Shown here one piece after another: positions 1 through 10,591 of a stretch of 64,000 nucleotides of DNA (within the stretch, counting starts at the first letter, position 1; each line of letters starts with the position of its first letter). The notes beneath the pieces are model-generated. The model was not told where the DNA came from. It searched no databases and saw nothing but the letters and a program-made list of their open reading frames with translations. The position numbers and the translations under genes are program-made. The stretch spans positions 119,857,343-119,921,342 of the forward strand of contig NC_092811.1 of the NCBI RefSeq assembly GCF_040954645.1. The letters are read 5' to 3'. This DNA comes from Diabrotica undecimpunctata (Eukaryota > Arthropoda > Insecta > Coleoptera > Chrysomelidae).

Positions 1-471
1 CTAGTGGTAAAGCATTTCCATTTGCACAAATAATACCAACAAGAGTCATGAGTTCTTCTGTTTCCCTGGATGTTATTTTTCCTATTTGATGTTCACTTTT
101 TTTGCCTACTACCTTTTGAACACGCTGGACAGTAGTCACAGTAATTTTATGTACCTCCCTACCTCATGTAAGTTATAAATTTGAGCCGCTGTAAAGAAAT
201 AGCGAGTAAGCACATCTTCCAATTTGTTCTGGAATATCCCTACATTTGTTCTGTTAAAACTAGTCATACGTGCTAAGCTAGTTGCTTCTTGTTTTCTTAC
301 TGATAGCTGTGGGTGTCGTCGCATGAAATTTGTAAACCAACACTCTGATGCCAATTTTGTCAGTTCCCATTTTTCTGGTATTTTTTTTTTTTCGTTTCTA
401 ACAGCGTATTCATAGGCCAAACTTCTAGTTAATTTGAGTCCTTCTGACCATAAACACGATAGTTCATGCAA
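1..471 (-). pseudogene. pogo/Tigger-like transposase remnant
   Basis: On the minus strand, 471 to 136 reads through a CENP-B/Tc5-type DNA-binding segment: W-F-FMRRHPQLSVRKQEATSLAR, then FNRTNVGIF, then a linker ending NLHEVG where the family normally has NLDETG. The match continues to position 1 in another frame (VTTVQRVQKV, then GKITS, then ICANGNALP), which is the start of the DDE_1 catalytic domain. A frameshift near 150 and a stop at 136 break the gene. The element runs off the left edge, so most of the catalytic domain is outside the window. Family assignment is from motif recall; I see no terminal repeat on the right. Confidence 0.75.
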
Positions 472-485
472 TTTTTATTTATGTT

Positions 486-520
486 TTGAAAATGGTTATT
501 GATTTATAGGCCGAAACGTC
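486..520 (+). ncRNA. Degenerate hammerhead-like motif
   Basis: UUGAAAA (486-492; core would be CUGANGA), one extra U, a weak GG..CC hairpin, then GAAAC (513-517) followed directly by GUC (518-520), the usual cleavage triplet. The order and spacing match the copy at 59978-60009. The core is mutated, so it is probably inactive. Confidence 0.3.
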
Positions 521-1495
521 AAAATAAACTATCTATAATTCTAAAATTACTTAATAAAAAGACAATATCTGAAAGAGGGAGATACGAAAAATGTTGATTT
601 GTTTCATTGTTTGTTTTTCTTTGTATTCTAAATGTTTAAAACATGCTTCCCGTATTCCGAACTCCTTTGCATACCAGAACATCCACATTTTTATTGTTTT
701 CCCCATAAAAACGATTCGTTCAAGTGGTAACACAACAAAAATCACTTACTGCAGCTCCGATGTACGAAAAAACCGTACAATCGCCAACAACATACAATTT
801 CCACAAAATAAGTTAATGGGGAATTTCCGCTACCGACAGATGACGCAACTATCGCCCACAGGAATCACAAGGCTTCAGCCATGTCAAACACAGACAGTCG
901 ACATTGTTAAAAGCTTTTATAAGTGAATAACGGGGCACAGAATTGCACGTGTCTGCGGTATTGTTTTTTCGCTATCTTGGGATTTCTTTGTTCGTATTCC
1001 ATTGTATGTATGAGGTATTTGTAAAGCTGCTTAAATAATATATTTTCCGAGCAATAGAAAAGATTTTGTCATTTAATGAAATAAAAGATCTTACATTTTA
1101 AATGCCTCTTTAGCATTTTTAATTATACGAATAATGAAACTATCTTTTTGACTAATTATTGACCGATTTCTCCTAGTACCACCATTCAAAAAAGGCCAGA
1201 TACCACTATTTTTAATGGGAATAAGCCACAAGTTTAAAATAAGTTTATTTTTAAAATACAAAAAAATGTTTTATAGAAGAAGTTATCATCCGTTAAAGTG
1301 ATCGTATTCGTAACATACCACCACGTTAAAGTGAAGGGGAGAACTTTCCGAGCTTCTTTTTTTTTAGAATTGAACTTCACATTAAAGCGCGCTGGAAAAA
1401 TTGCAATATCTCTCTTTATATTCGCACGCAGAACATTATTTTTTTTTTAACTTTATTAGCTGGAGAATTAATATGAACTGGCCTACTTTCACCTT

Positions 1496-1545
1496 CCGGA
1501 AAAATCGGAAAATTACGGAAAAATCGGAAAATCCCGGAAAAATAA
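1496..1545 (+). repeat. Short tandem repeat, ~20-bp unit
   Basis: About two and a half imperfect units of a CGGAAAAATCGGAAAATTAC-type sequence in a row. Confidence 0.7.
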
Positions 1546-1917
1546 ATAAATAAATTTTTTCCATAAAATGTTTATTTAATGTTACTGTTATTTCGTAAGA
1601 AATATTTAAATTTTAATAATTAATGTATATTATTTATATGAATATATAATATTAATTATAAATTGATACTTCAAAAGTGTTTATTTAAATTAAATAAGAA
1701 AAGACTTATTTTTTAAGAAGTTTTAACATTTGATGTCTATCTTTTCTATCATCATTTAGCCAACACATCAATGCAACCAAAGTGCAATATTATCCCACAC
1801 CCATTTATCCATATTATATTATCCATTTTTCTGGACAGGCTAGCACTCCTGCCTAGTTAGGACTGCCCTCCCTATAAGTAAATGTATTGTTGTCCGTATT
1901 GCGCCACTAGGAGGCAC

Positions 1918-1921
1918 GTAC
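1918..1921. repeat. TSD GTAC, left side of gypsy copy 1
   Basis: GTAC directly precedes the 5' LTR and is repeated directly after the 3' LTR (4159-4162). A 4-bp duplication is normal for Ty3/gypsy integration. Confidence 0.75.
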
Positions 1922-2152
1922 TCTAACGAAAAAGCTAATTACGACGTACTCCATATAACCGTTGCATCACAGAGCAATGATGATTCATAACCGAATGTTC
2001 CAGATGTACCGACCGAGGTACGGAGAAGCGGCGTTCATACAAGCGAGATTAGAGGTGGAATACTCCAGATAATTCGAGAATAATGTATTCTTTATATAAA
2101 TGCGGCGCTAATATTGAGTGAGTTACTTGATAAGAGAATATCGCATGTAAAC
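1922..2152 (+). repeat. gypsy copy 1, 5' LTR (3'-truncated)
   Basis: Aligns with 3876-4105 of the 3' LTR, including shared stretches such as GGAGAAGCGGCG and TAGAGGTGGA. Starts TCTAACG where the family termini suggest TGTAACG. It stops at GTAAAC, where pol sequence begins, so the last ~50 bp of the LTR are missing. Confidence 0.8.
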
Positions 2153-3538
2153 AGTTAATGGACATCACCAGTAGTTCTAGTAAAAAAGAAAGATGGTTCA
2201 ATGCGTTTTTGTATTGACTACCGCCAGCTCAATGCAATAACTAAGAAAGACAGTTATCCTTTTCCCAAAATAGACGATACATTGGATTTTTGCCCGATTT
2301 TCGTTGGTTCTCCACGCTCGATCTAAAAAGTTGATATCGGCAAGTAGACATGGAGCCAGCTGATCGAGAGAAAACCGCATTCTCGATAGGATCAGCCCTT
2401 TGACAGTTCACGTTCATGCCTTTTGGTTTATGTAATGCCCTTGCCATATTTGAAAGATTAGTGGAGGCAATTTTAAGGTCTAACATGGAAAACATGCCAG
2501 GTTTATTTGGATGATGTAATTGTGGTTCGTAAGATCCTTTGATGAACATGCCAACAATCTGACAGAAGTCTTTCAACGATTGCAGGCAGCGAATTTGAAG
2601 TTAAGTCCGAAGAAATGTCACATGTTTCGACGGGAAGTGAAGTACTAGTTTCTATTTGACAATGATGCTGTTACAGAAGCTAAGCTTCAGTTGATTGTAC
2701 CTAAAAGTAAAGTGTCAGAAGTATTGCGTCAGTTGTATGATGGTGCATTAGATGGACACTTTAGCATTACTAAGACTCTGCAAAAGGTTCGAGAACGGTT
2801 TTATTAGATGAACTGTAAGGATGATATAAGAAGATGTAGTAATGGTCCAGTTGGTAAAAAGAGTATTATGGAAAAAAGATGGAAAGTCCATGTTATAGTC
2901 CTATGGATAGAGTAGCAATCGAGATTGCAGGACCATTTACAGAAACGGGTGATTAAAGCCTATGCGATACCAAATCAAGAAGTTGCTACCGTTGCAGAGA
3001 TACTGGTTAAAGAATTCTTCAGCCGCTTGGTGGACCAATGGCGAAACTTCGAGTCAACCCTCTTCCAAAACGTTTGTAAAATGATTGGTGTCATCAAAGC
3101 TTTCATTCTTCCACATGGAAGAATGAAAGCTTTGATGTAGGTAATCTTGTCTGGCTTTATAATCCTCAACGTGGTCGAGGCTTGTCTCCTAAACTGCAAA
3201 GACAATGGGAGGTCCGTATGAAGTTAAAAAGAGAATAAATGATGTAATATACCGAATTAAGAATTTGCCTAAAGGTGAACCAAAAGTTGTTCACATAAAT
3301 CGTTTTGCACCTTATGCTGGCTCAAATGAAACAGAAGAAACACGAACCCTTCCACATGAGATTAAAAATGACCGACGACCAAGCTTTAAGGAATTCATGT
3401 CAAATTACGCAGAAAGAAAGAGTGCTAGATTCGGTGTGACCACAGAAGTTAAGCAGAATCTATTTAGTGTTTCGGAAAACGACTCTCTAGGAATCTCATC
3501 TTCTCATACGTATGCAATAAGAAGTTCGGTCGCTTAGA
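2153..3538 (+). pseudogene. gypsy copy 1 pol fragments (RT and integrase)
   Basis: RT starts at 2153 with [13 protein letters not shown] (after an in-frame stop), then [15 protein letters not shown] and, in other frames, [17 protein letters not shown] and FMPFGLCNA. A jump near 2640 leads to the H2C2 zinc-finger region (LIVPKSKVSEVLRQL, HFSITKTLQKVRERFY), then the integrase core (IKAYAIPNQEVATVAEI, RNFESTLFQNVCKM). From 3140 the C-terminal part reads VGNLVWLYNPQRGRGL and PYEVKKRINDVIYRI, ending about 3537 in a clean open frame (3205-3537). RNase H and the catalytic YxDD region are deleted. Cannot encode a working polyprotein. Confidence 0.85.
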
Positions 3539-3875
3539 CGAGTTAAAAATTGCGCAGCCTAAAGTTGGAGAGTACTGCGATTAGAAGGTGGTCCTCGTTC
3601 TTTGCTATATATGGTGATCAAGAAGTATTATAAAGGCAGGGCGAGCTACAAGGACATATGGTGTGCTCTAACTAATTTGAAGAAAATCGTGTGCAATTAT
3701 CGAGAATTTGGCCTTACACTAGAAAATCTGGATTGTAAGATTGTCAGAAGCATACTTAAAGAGATCTTCCGAGAAACTCATGTGGTTCATGCAGAGCTGG
3801 AGAGTCATGTAGATTACGCTATATGGGCCTGTATATAGAACGATATCGGAACGATCGTATCTAAGAAGGAAGCAG
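3539..3875 (+). other. gypsy copy 1 tail between pol and 3' LTR
   Basis: About 340 bp inside the element after the integrase C-terminus. A 78-codon open frame (3602-3838) has no family I recognise; it may be leftover 3' coding or linker sequence. Confidence 0.5.
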
Positions 3876-4158
3876 GGTAACGACAAAGCTAGTTGTGATA
3901 TACCCCATATAACCGTTTCATTTCATCTCACGACAATGATGACACATAATCGAATGTACCGACCTATGTAGGGAGAAGCGGCGATCATACCAGTGAGAAT
4001 AGAGGTGGACTACCCCAGATATTCTAGAATAATGTATTCGTTACATAAATGTGGCGCTCTTATTGAGTGAGTTAGTTGATAGGAGAATATCGTATTGTAA
4101 ACTTTAAATAAATAGTTTATATAAATTAGAACCGATCGTTTTATTTAACCACGCTACA
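3876..4158 (+). repeat. gypsy copy 1, 3' LTR
   Basis: 283 bp, from GGTAACG (probably TGTAACG originally) to CGCTACA, so the ends form a short inverted repeat. Followed by the right TSD GTAC (4159-4162). Homologous to 1922-2152. Confidence 0.8.
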
Positions 4159-4162
4159 GTAC

Positions 4163-5704
4163 TTTGTATGAAATTTTTAATTTTCTGCGTAATTATACTC
4201 TTTGTTTTATTCGTATATTTATTAAGAAGTTCATAGTTTTCTTTTACACGTAAAGTTGGAGTAGTTTTCAAAACATTTCTGTTTGTACTATATCCGTAAC
4301 CAACGAACTGTAGAAATCAGTAAATTGGCTGGGTAACTTTTTTGAAACAAAAGACTTATGTCTTTCGAAAGAAAATGAACAGTTCACAAGAGCGAGTAAT
4401 TCCAGTAAATGAAGTGCAGTATCTGCTATCGAAATTGGCAATTCTTAACCGGTAAGTTTAATGCCCTTGTTAGTTAAAGCAATTTATCCTAATAACATTT
4501 AAAACGAGTGTTTTATGGGGTGATAAAATGGGGAAGTAATGAATATTTTGGTTTTCGCTAAGACTCAGAGATTACTGTTTTTGTTTTTCTTTACTAAATT
4601 ATTTTTTAGTTTAAGACATTAGTTATTAATACAGAGTGTTTTGAAAAAGGCAACACCGTCTCTAGGATAGGTACAAAACTGAAAAATAATTGGGTTTGCT
4701 TGGTAAAAAATTTTTGTAACGCCAACCATTTTCAAGATAAAAGTGTGTAAAACCAAAACAGCGATTATAACGGATAGAACAAATCAATAAAATCTTTTCC
4801 GCTTTACAAGTTCAATAGCTTTAATAGAAAGTTTACTATTTCCGCCACGAACGATCAACCATAAACGTTGATTAGTCCCAAACATGGTTTCCATATACGT
4901 TCATTCACCGCATTTCATGTTGACAATTTTCCAATCGAAATACTGCCACACACAACAATCACGTTTTCACACTGGATTTGTATCCGAAAGGGAGGGTCGT
5001 GCGTCGCATTGTCCAGGCCGTTTCATAAAACTGTTTGTTCATTTTCTCATAGTGACGTTTTAATTAAATATGCCAGCCTATTATCATGTTATCCGCAGTG
5101 AAGTTCGCATGACAAACAAGTAAACTCATTATGAGACGCACTAACTAGGTTGTACGTTTTGGGAGATTATTTCGGAGCAATTCCAAATATACAGAGGGGA
5201 CTGTTGGACTTCAACACGTAATTCGCGGACGTGAGAAAATTTAGAAAAAGGGTTTGCGAAATTCGAGCACGTTCTTCTAGTTATTTTCATAATTATGTCG
5301 GACACTATTTTGATAAAATCGGCCAAGATTTGACAAAATTTATTCTGGTTTTGATGTCGAATATGAAATACCCTTTTCACTTAAAGAAGTGTCGTAAACA
5401 CATGTAAAAAGTTTGTATATATGAGCAATATTTTTACTTTTCGTCCACTTTTCTAGGGGGAGGAGTATGCGGATTTTTGTCAAATTTTATTATATCATTT
5501 TACACTAAAAAAGTAGCCTATAGCTATTTTTTAGTCCTCCAGGTGCCCTTGGGTCTGAGATACGACACTCGAAAGGGACAAAAATAGCCCTTTTTACCCT
5601 ATATTTGAAGAGCTATATCTCTGACGCAGTGTACCGATTTTAACTAAAAATATCTATTTTTTTTTTGGTAAAATCTCAACTTTTTGATGGAATCATATAC
5701 AAAA
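4163..5704. other. Intergenic, no gene seen
   Basis: AT-rich. Open frames here (4868-5101 +, 5141-5380 -) match nothing I recognise. Contains one transposon-end fragment (4632-4745). Confidence 0.5.
4632..4745 (+). repeat. Solo end fragment of the 57493-59660 transposon family
   Basis: Reads CAGAGTGTTTTGAAAAAGG, then CCGTCTCTAGGATAGGTA, then AAAAATTTTTGTAACGCC and TTTTCAAGATA, the same order as the left inverted repeat at 57493. Only about 110 bp is present and no transposase follows. Confidence 0.75.
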
Positions 5705-5795
5705 CAAAAAAAGATAAGTTTTATTTTATAGGTCAAGAAAAACGAACCAATTAATTGTCAAAATTCAACCACACAAGCAAAAAAGTTGTAAAAAA
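5705..5795 (+). repeat. Extra copy of the 7365-8985 transposon end
   Basis: Shares TTTTATTTTATAGGTCAAG and a GTCAAAATT-AACCA block with 7353-7470. Lies just upstream of the Penelope-like element, so that element is flanked by diverged direct copies (~20% different by eye). Confidence 0.65.
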
Positions 5796-5879
5796 AGTAA
5801 TAACACTTAAGATTAATACTATTATAAAAATTAATATTAAACTCACCAGTCTGCCGGGTAGAACCGCGGTGATTTTCAA

Positions 5880-5932
5880 TGCGCCGAGCTTTCGACATCC
5901 TCGCTGACGTCTTCTTCAGGGCTTCCGAGCCC
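5880..5932 (-). ncRNA. Hammerhead-like motif, antisense to the Penelope ORF
   Basis: On the minus strand: CUGAAGA (5919-5913), one extra A, stem GACGUC/GAUGUC with a 6-nt loop, GAAA (5893-5890). A potential GGGCU/AGCCC hairpin precedes the core. No convincing cleavage triplet follows. Type I hammerheads are described from Penelope-like elements; the orientation opposite to the ORF is odd. Confidence 0.35.
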
Positions 5933-6052
5933 CCAGACACTACTACACTGGTCAATAATCATTTCACTACTACCACTGGGAACAGAGAGCTGTTCATTTT
6001 CACCGTCGATGCCGTCCAGACCATAGACCAATTCCTAATAATCCAACAACCT

Positions 6053-7320
6053 ATCTGGAGAAAACAACAAAAGCCATTATCAATAAAACCTCTCTTCCTG
6101 TTGATATAAAACAATCTCTAATTTCTCGGGAAAAGTCTTCCAGAACACCTCGAATATATGGCCTACCCAAAATTCACAAACCCGATATTCCTTTACTTCC
6201 CATTGTCAGTGCATACAACCATTGGCCAACTATTTGGCCAAAACCCTACAACCTTTCTCAAAAATTCTTTTCATTTCATCGAACTTCTTAAACAATACTC
6301 TATCTCACCGTCAGATATTCTAGTAAGTTTCGATATCATTTCACTCTTTACAAACATTCCTATAGACGAAACTCTATAAACTCTTTCATAAACATTATGA
6401 AAACTTTGCTGAAAATGAAAATGCTTTGGTGTCTTTCAAACCCATCTGAATGGTATACATCCTAGTATGCAGTTCACGATGGAGGTGGAAACATGGTTCA
6501 TCCATACCGTTTCTTGGCGTTCTCATAAAGAAAAACTAATCTTAAGGTTTCCATCACTCTGTTTATTGAAAACCCACCCATACCAATCGTTACTTGCATA
6601 GTAACTCTCAATTAAGAGTTACTAACTCTCATTATCCACCTTTACAAATTAATTCAGTCATTAATACCCTTGTCTCCAGCTCAATACTCCTTTGCGATGA
6701 TGCAAGTAGACCCACTGAGATCTCTAGTTTAAAAAAAGCCCTCATCCAAATAGGTTATCGCGAAAATTACATCAATAGGAGCATCCACAGACATCAATAT
6801 CCCACTCAGTCGCAACCCAAAGTCTCAGACGTTTATCATACGAAAGCCTTCCTTTCTTACATCAAAGGTATCACTGACAAAATCGACAAAATTCTTAAAT
6901 CGAGTGGAAGAAAGACAATATTTACCCCCAACAAAAACTTACATCTCTTGTCAGATCAATCAAAGACAACATTCCAAAAGAACAACACGAAGTTTATGAA
7001 ATGCCTTGTGCAGACTGCTCCCGATCTTATATAGGCCAAACAAATCGTAGAACCCAAAATAGGATTTGTGAAGATTCCATTTTTGTTTGCAATTCGGATT
7101 CAATTTCAGCTCTAGGTCAACACCATCTTTATACAGACCACAGAAGTGATTTTGAAAACTCCAGAACCATAACCCACGTCCGCTTCTATAAACCAAGAAT
7201 TATCAATAATTATGAGAAGCCACAGAAATTGAAAAAAGCCCTAATTGTCTCAAAAAAGAGATGATGGCATCCGGTTACCTTCGGATTAGATTGGATACCC
7301 AGTAGACTGATTTTAACTTA
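6053..7320 (+). pseudogene. Penelope-like element (RT plus GIY-YIG nuclease), broken
   Basis: Penelope-like RT: YGLPKIHKPDIPLLPIVSA near 6160-6220, then after a frameshift SFHFIELLKQYSISPSDILV and SFDIISLFTNIPIDETL (to 6379). The part that should carry the YADD site is missing between about 6390 and 6440. The family signature KPTHTNRYLHSNSQL follows near 6570-6610. The end is a GIY-YIG endonuclease: VYEMPCADC then SYIGQTNRR (about 6995-7050), with the G of GIY replaced by E. It closes with a RLP-W-type tail near 7265-7300. At least three frameshifts. Members of this group copy themselves by target-primed reverse transcription; this copy cannot. Confidence 0.85.
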
Positions 7321-7364
7321 CAAAGTCTCATTTTTTTTTATTATAATTATCCAAAACCGCAAAA

Positions 7365-7470
7365 GGTAATTTTTATTTTATAGGTCAAGAAAAACGAAAA
7401 CAAAACTTTATGATTTTTAATTAATAGTCAAAATTTAACCAAACGAGGAAAAAATTGTAGAAACAGTCTT
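7365..7470 (+). repeat. Left terminal inverted repeat of the 7.4-9.0 kb transposon
   Basis: Pairs with 8890-8985 and is also a diverged direct copy of 5705-5795. Confidence 0.65.
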
Positions 7471-7506
7471 GTTCCTGGCACTGCTCCAATCTGGATCTTA
7501 AGCTAG

Positions 7507-8504
7507 CAAAACTCGTTGACACATATTCACTGGAATGTTCCCAATAGCGTCTCGAATACGTTGTTTTAACTGTGCTGTAGTTGTTGGAGGGTCAGTGTAT
7601 ACCACACTCTTTAGGTACTCCCACAAAAAAAGTCCAGCGGAGTTAGATCAGGCGATTGTGGCGGATATCACCTCTTAATGCAATGACGATGCCTGGAAAC
7701 AATTCTCTAACCGCGTTCATCGAAAGAATGGTTGTATGTAGTGTGGCACCATCTTGTTGGAACCAGCTACCGTCTTCATTATAACCCGGAAAATTCTGTA
7801 GTTCAGGACGCAAAAAATTTCTTACCATGTCCACATACCGCTCGCTGGTTACACTTACATTGCGTTCATTTGGATCTTCAAAGAAAAATGGCCCAATTAT
7901 TCCATGTGCAGACATGCCACACCACACGGGCACTTTTTTAGAATGGAGTTGCTTCTGGTGTTATTGTCGTGGATTCTCATTAGCCCAGTATCGCGAATCC
8001 TGCTTATTGACGTTTCCATCTAAATGGAAGTGTGCTTCGTCACTGAAAATTATGTTCTCCATACCTCCATCATCCCAAAACTGGTTTATTATGGTTTTGC
8101 AGAAGATGCGCCTCTTTTCGTAGTCCGTCAGCTTCAAAAGCTGGGTGATCTGAATTTTGTAAGGATGAAAGTGAAGATCTTGGTGTAAAATACGGTGCAA
8201 ACCGTCCAAATGTTTCCGAAGTGATTTTCTAGGATTTTGATTTACAGCTCGTTCGACTCTGTGAATATTCGCAGGTGTTCTAACACGTTTTGTCCTACCA
8301 GAGAGCTTCCTATTTGTCGCAGAACCAGTTTCATGGAATTTATTTACCCACAATTGTACTAAGGGAGCTGATGGTCCATCAGCTATGCGGCGAATGTTAT
8401 AGTGTTCACAAAACCGACGATGAGCTATGGTGAATGAATCATCGCTTTTAAAGTATGCCTCCAGCATATACTTAAGCGCGTTGTTCACCTGACTACTGCG
8501 CCAT
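7507..8504 (-). pseudogene. DD41D-type transposase, frameshifted
   Basis: Likely original start is the ATG at 8504, followed by an early stop; the main open frame begins at 8488. N-terminal HTH with RTPANIHRVERAVNQNPRKS, then HFHPYKIQITQLL. First Asp in IIFSDEAHFHL; an in-frame stop follows NPRQ near 7965; then VPVWCGMSAHGIIGPFFFED; second Asp in FQQDGATLHTT; third in SPDLTPLDFF after two frameshifts near 7630-7665; end near IRDAIGNIPVNMCQRVLL. Counting residues gives 41 between the second and third Asp when one missing codon is allowed. It would bind the element's inverted repeats and cut and paste it, but this copy has one stop and at least two frameshifts. Confidence 0.85.
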
Positions 8505-8889
8505 GGCTACTGACAATTGACAATACTGACAATGAAGTCTCTACAAATCCGCACGATTCTACGTGGCGACATTAGTGGTACGACTTCATACAATTGCACA
8601 GGGTCGGCATAAGGCTCATTTGAAAGCTAAATTTATATGGTCGTTAATGATTTATCTCATCCGTTTGATTATTCTGCAATATTAAAATTCAACGAAATAT
8701 TACAATGGATAACAAAACCTAAATTTCAAGCGTTCAAGGAAACGTTTACAGTTTACAAATAATAAAAAATGCAATTTTCGAAAAACCGACTACTTTTTAA
8801 ATAGTGAAATCTTTGAATCTACTAAATGGATTGCAATTTACCAACGCTCGTTTGAAAGTTACTTAAAGATCTTTTAATTTACCGGTTTC

Positions 8890-8985
8890 CACATTTTTTT
8901 TTCTCGTTTGGTTAAATTTTGACAATTCATTGAAAATCATAACCTTTTGTAAAAAACTTGACATTATAACACAAAAAAAAAAGAA
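8890..8985 (-). repeat. Right terminal inverted repeat of the 7.4-9.0 kb transposon
   Basis: Reverse complement of the left end, as described for 7365-7470. Confidence 0.65.
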
Positions 8986-8995
8986 ATATTGCTAA

Positions 8996-9135
8996 TGGAA
9001 GGAACGAATGAAAGAAATGGACAGGATTAGACCTCAAAACCTCAATAGGAAAAGCTCCCAAATAGAGATGAATTTCCATACGTCATCGCCAACCTCCATT
9101 AGAGACGACACCTGAAGAAGATACCTTAAAAAATA
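8996..9135 (+). pseudogene. 3' tail of an RTE-like LINE
   Basis: Reads WTGLDLKTSIGKAPK, then, in a second frame, a VIANLH end followed by stop and CACCTGAAGAAGATA. This is the same C-terminus and 3' end as LINE B (VVANLH, then a GAAGAAG tail). Confidence 0.45.
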
Positions 9136-9646
9136 CTTTTAAAAAGTTCAGATACATCGCCTTAAGAGTTTACCACTTAAATTTGTAATACAAAGCTTTT
9201 AACCTTTGCTTTTCCGATTGAAATGAATTTTACATTTGCTTGCGCTCTATAATTCAACCGTTTTCACTTGTCTCCCATTTTCTCCTCCATCGTATTGAGT
9301 ATAAACGAAAACACGACGACGTTCATTCGGTCCAATCACTCGGATGAATTTATTCACTTTGTTCACATCCCGTTTACTACACATCACGTTTTCCAGGTCT
9401 CCGTTAATTCGATTTTTTTCCAAATTTGCATAAGAGACGGATTGTGGCCCATTTATCGCTAAATTAAAAACGTTTGGCGATTCACGTGCAGTATCTGGAC
9501 GGGAAAATAGATTTTAATACAATTAAAAACAGTTAATGCAATTAATTACTAATGAAAACGTTAACTTCCAACTAATTGAAAAATTGTATTACAGGAATGT
9601 TTAAAATATGTTAGTAGAGTTTAAAATACTTTGCTGTTATTTTATA
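9136..9646. other. Intergenic, no gene seen
   Basis: AT-rich. An open frame at 9268-9462 matches nothing I recognise. Ends at the TA target of the next transposon. Confidence 0.5.
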
Positions 9647-10142
9647 CAGGGTGAGTCATGAGGAACTTTACATACTTCTACCATATGTAGAGTCCCTCAG
9701 GGAGCATATAAAAAATGTCAACTCCTCTTTTTTATTAATTAACAGGGTGATTTGTGTAATTGACCATTTATTTCATTTTACTGTAGTGTTTATACGGCTC
9801 ATTTGATTTTTTTAATTTTTGCATGATACAGTGCACTACTATCAAGCATTCGACTGGTATTAGCTAAACTAAAAAATTCCAGGACTGGCTTTGGAAAAAT
9901 TAATTTAGGGATTCGTATTAAATATTACACCCTGTATATATTTTTTTTAAAATGCAATAAGTGATTTTCAAACTGCATAAATAGCCAATGAAAACGACAT
10001 ATGCGACAATGTTGTCGTACTTTTATTAAATTTTTAGTGAACGATCAAATCTTACCAAAAATAGAACAACCATAATGAAGTATCAAATTATAAAGTATTA
10101 ATTTAAACAAATGTTATAAATTTTAAACATTTTAATTAAAAT
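9647..10142 (+). repeat. Left long terminal inverted repeat
   Basis: Matches the reverse complement of 14126-14639, from CAGGGTGAGTC to the block near AAACATTTTAATTAAAATGA. Contains two internal CAGGGTG/CACCCTG boxes (about 9745 and 9930) that mimic transposon ends. Confidence 0.85.
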
Positions 10143-10591
10143 GAGTTCCTACAACAAACATAATCTAATACGTAGAAAATTAACATCTTTACTGTCACTT
10201 TGTATTATCTCTACGATAGAATCAATTGTTTTTCAATTTTAAATGTTTACTCATAGATCGTATTGGGGCATTATTTTCGATAAATAATAAATAAAATTGA
10301 TTAAAAAGTCAAACCTCTTGTATGTGTTAGTTTTTGTTGATTGTAAATGATTAAAATTTTATGTCAAATAATAATACATTGCATCAACTGTACTAAATAA
10401 AAATAAATCTAAAAAAGTTTAAAATGAAGGTTGGCGTTGACCGTTTGACGTTTCTTGATATTTTATACCCATTGTCATTATTGTCATTATCAATTGTTAT
10501 TTATGTGTACAAGAATACATATTTCTTCTGTCATATCTACGTTAAGTACATTGTGTTAGTTTTGGTAGAGCTTTTGTTACTTTCGTTCAAA

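Larger units (their letters stand above)
472..1921. other. Gene-poor AT-rich DNA
   Basis: No recognisable gene. It holds a hammerhead-like fragment (486-520) and a short tandem array (1496-1545). An open frame at 591-926 (+) and a shorter one at 551-745 (-) overlap each other and match nothing I know. The stretch 1800-1921 has somewhat higher GC and ends at the GTAC target of the gypsy insertion. Confidence 0.5.
1922..4158 (+). mobile_element. Ty3/gypsy retrotransposon copy 1, internally deleted
   Basis: A 2.24-kb derivative bounded by two related LTRs (1922-2152 and 3876-4158) and a 4-bp GTAC duplication. The interior keeps only parts of pol in the order RT, integrase zinc finger, integrase core, integrase C-terminal domain. 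Leader, gag, protease and the first part of RT are gone, as is RNase H. A second copy of the same family lies at about 14990-19180 and allows the missing parts to be identified. Many stops and frameshifts; not autonomous. Confidence 0.85.
7365..8985 (-). mobile_element. DD41D Tc1/mariner-type transposon, inactive
   Basis: Inverted repeats of ~90 bp: the left (about 7365-7470) and the right (about 8890-8985) share GTCAAAATTTAACCAAACGAG and TTATGATTTT blocks in opposite orientation. A minus-strand transposase lies between. Exact outer ends are uncertain because the terminal bases have diverged. Confidence 0.7.

Noticed and set aside
591..926. 111-codon open frame (+)
   Set aside because: No recognisable domain and an opposing frame covers half of it; not supported as a gene.
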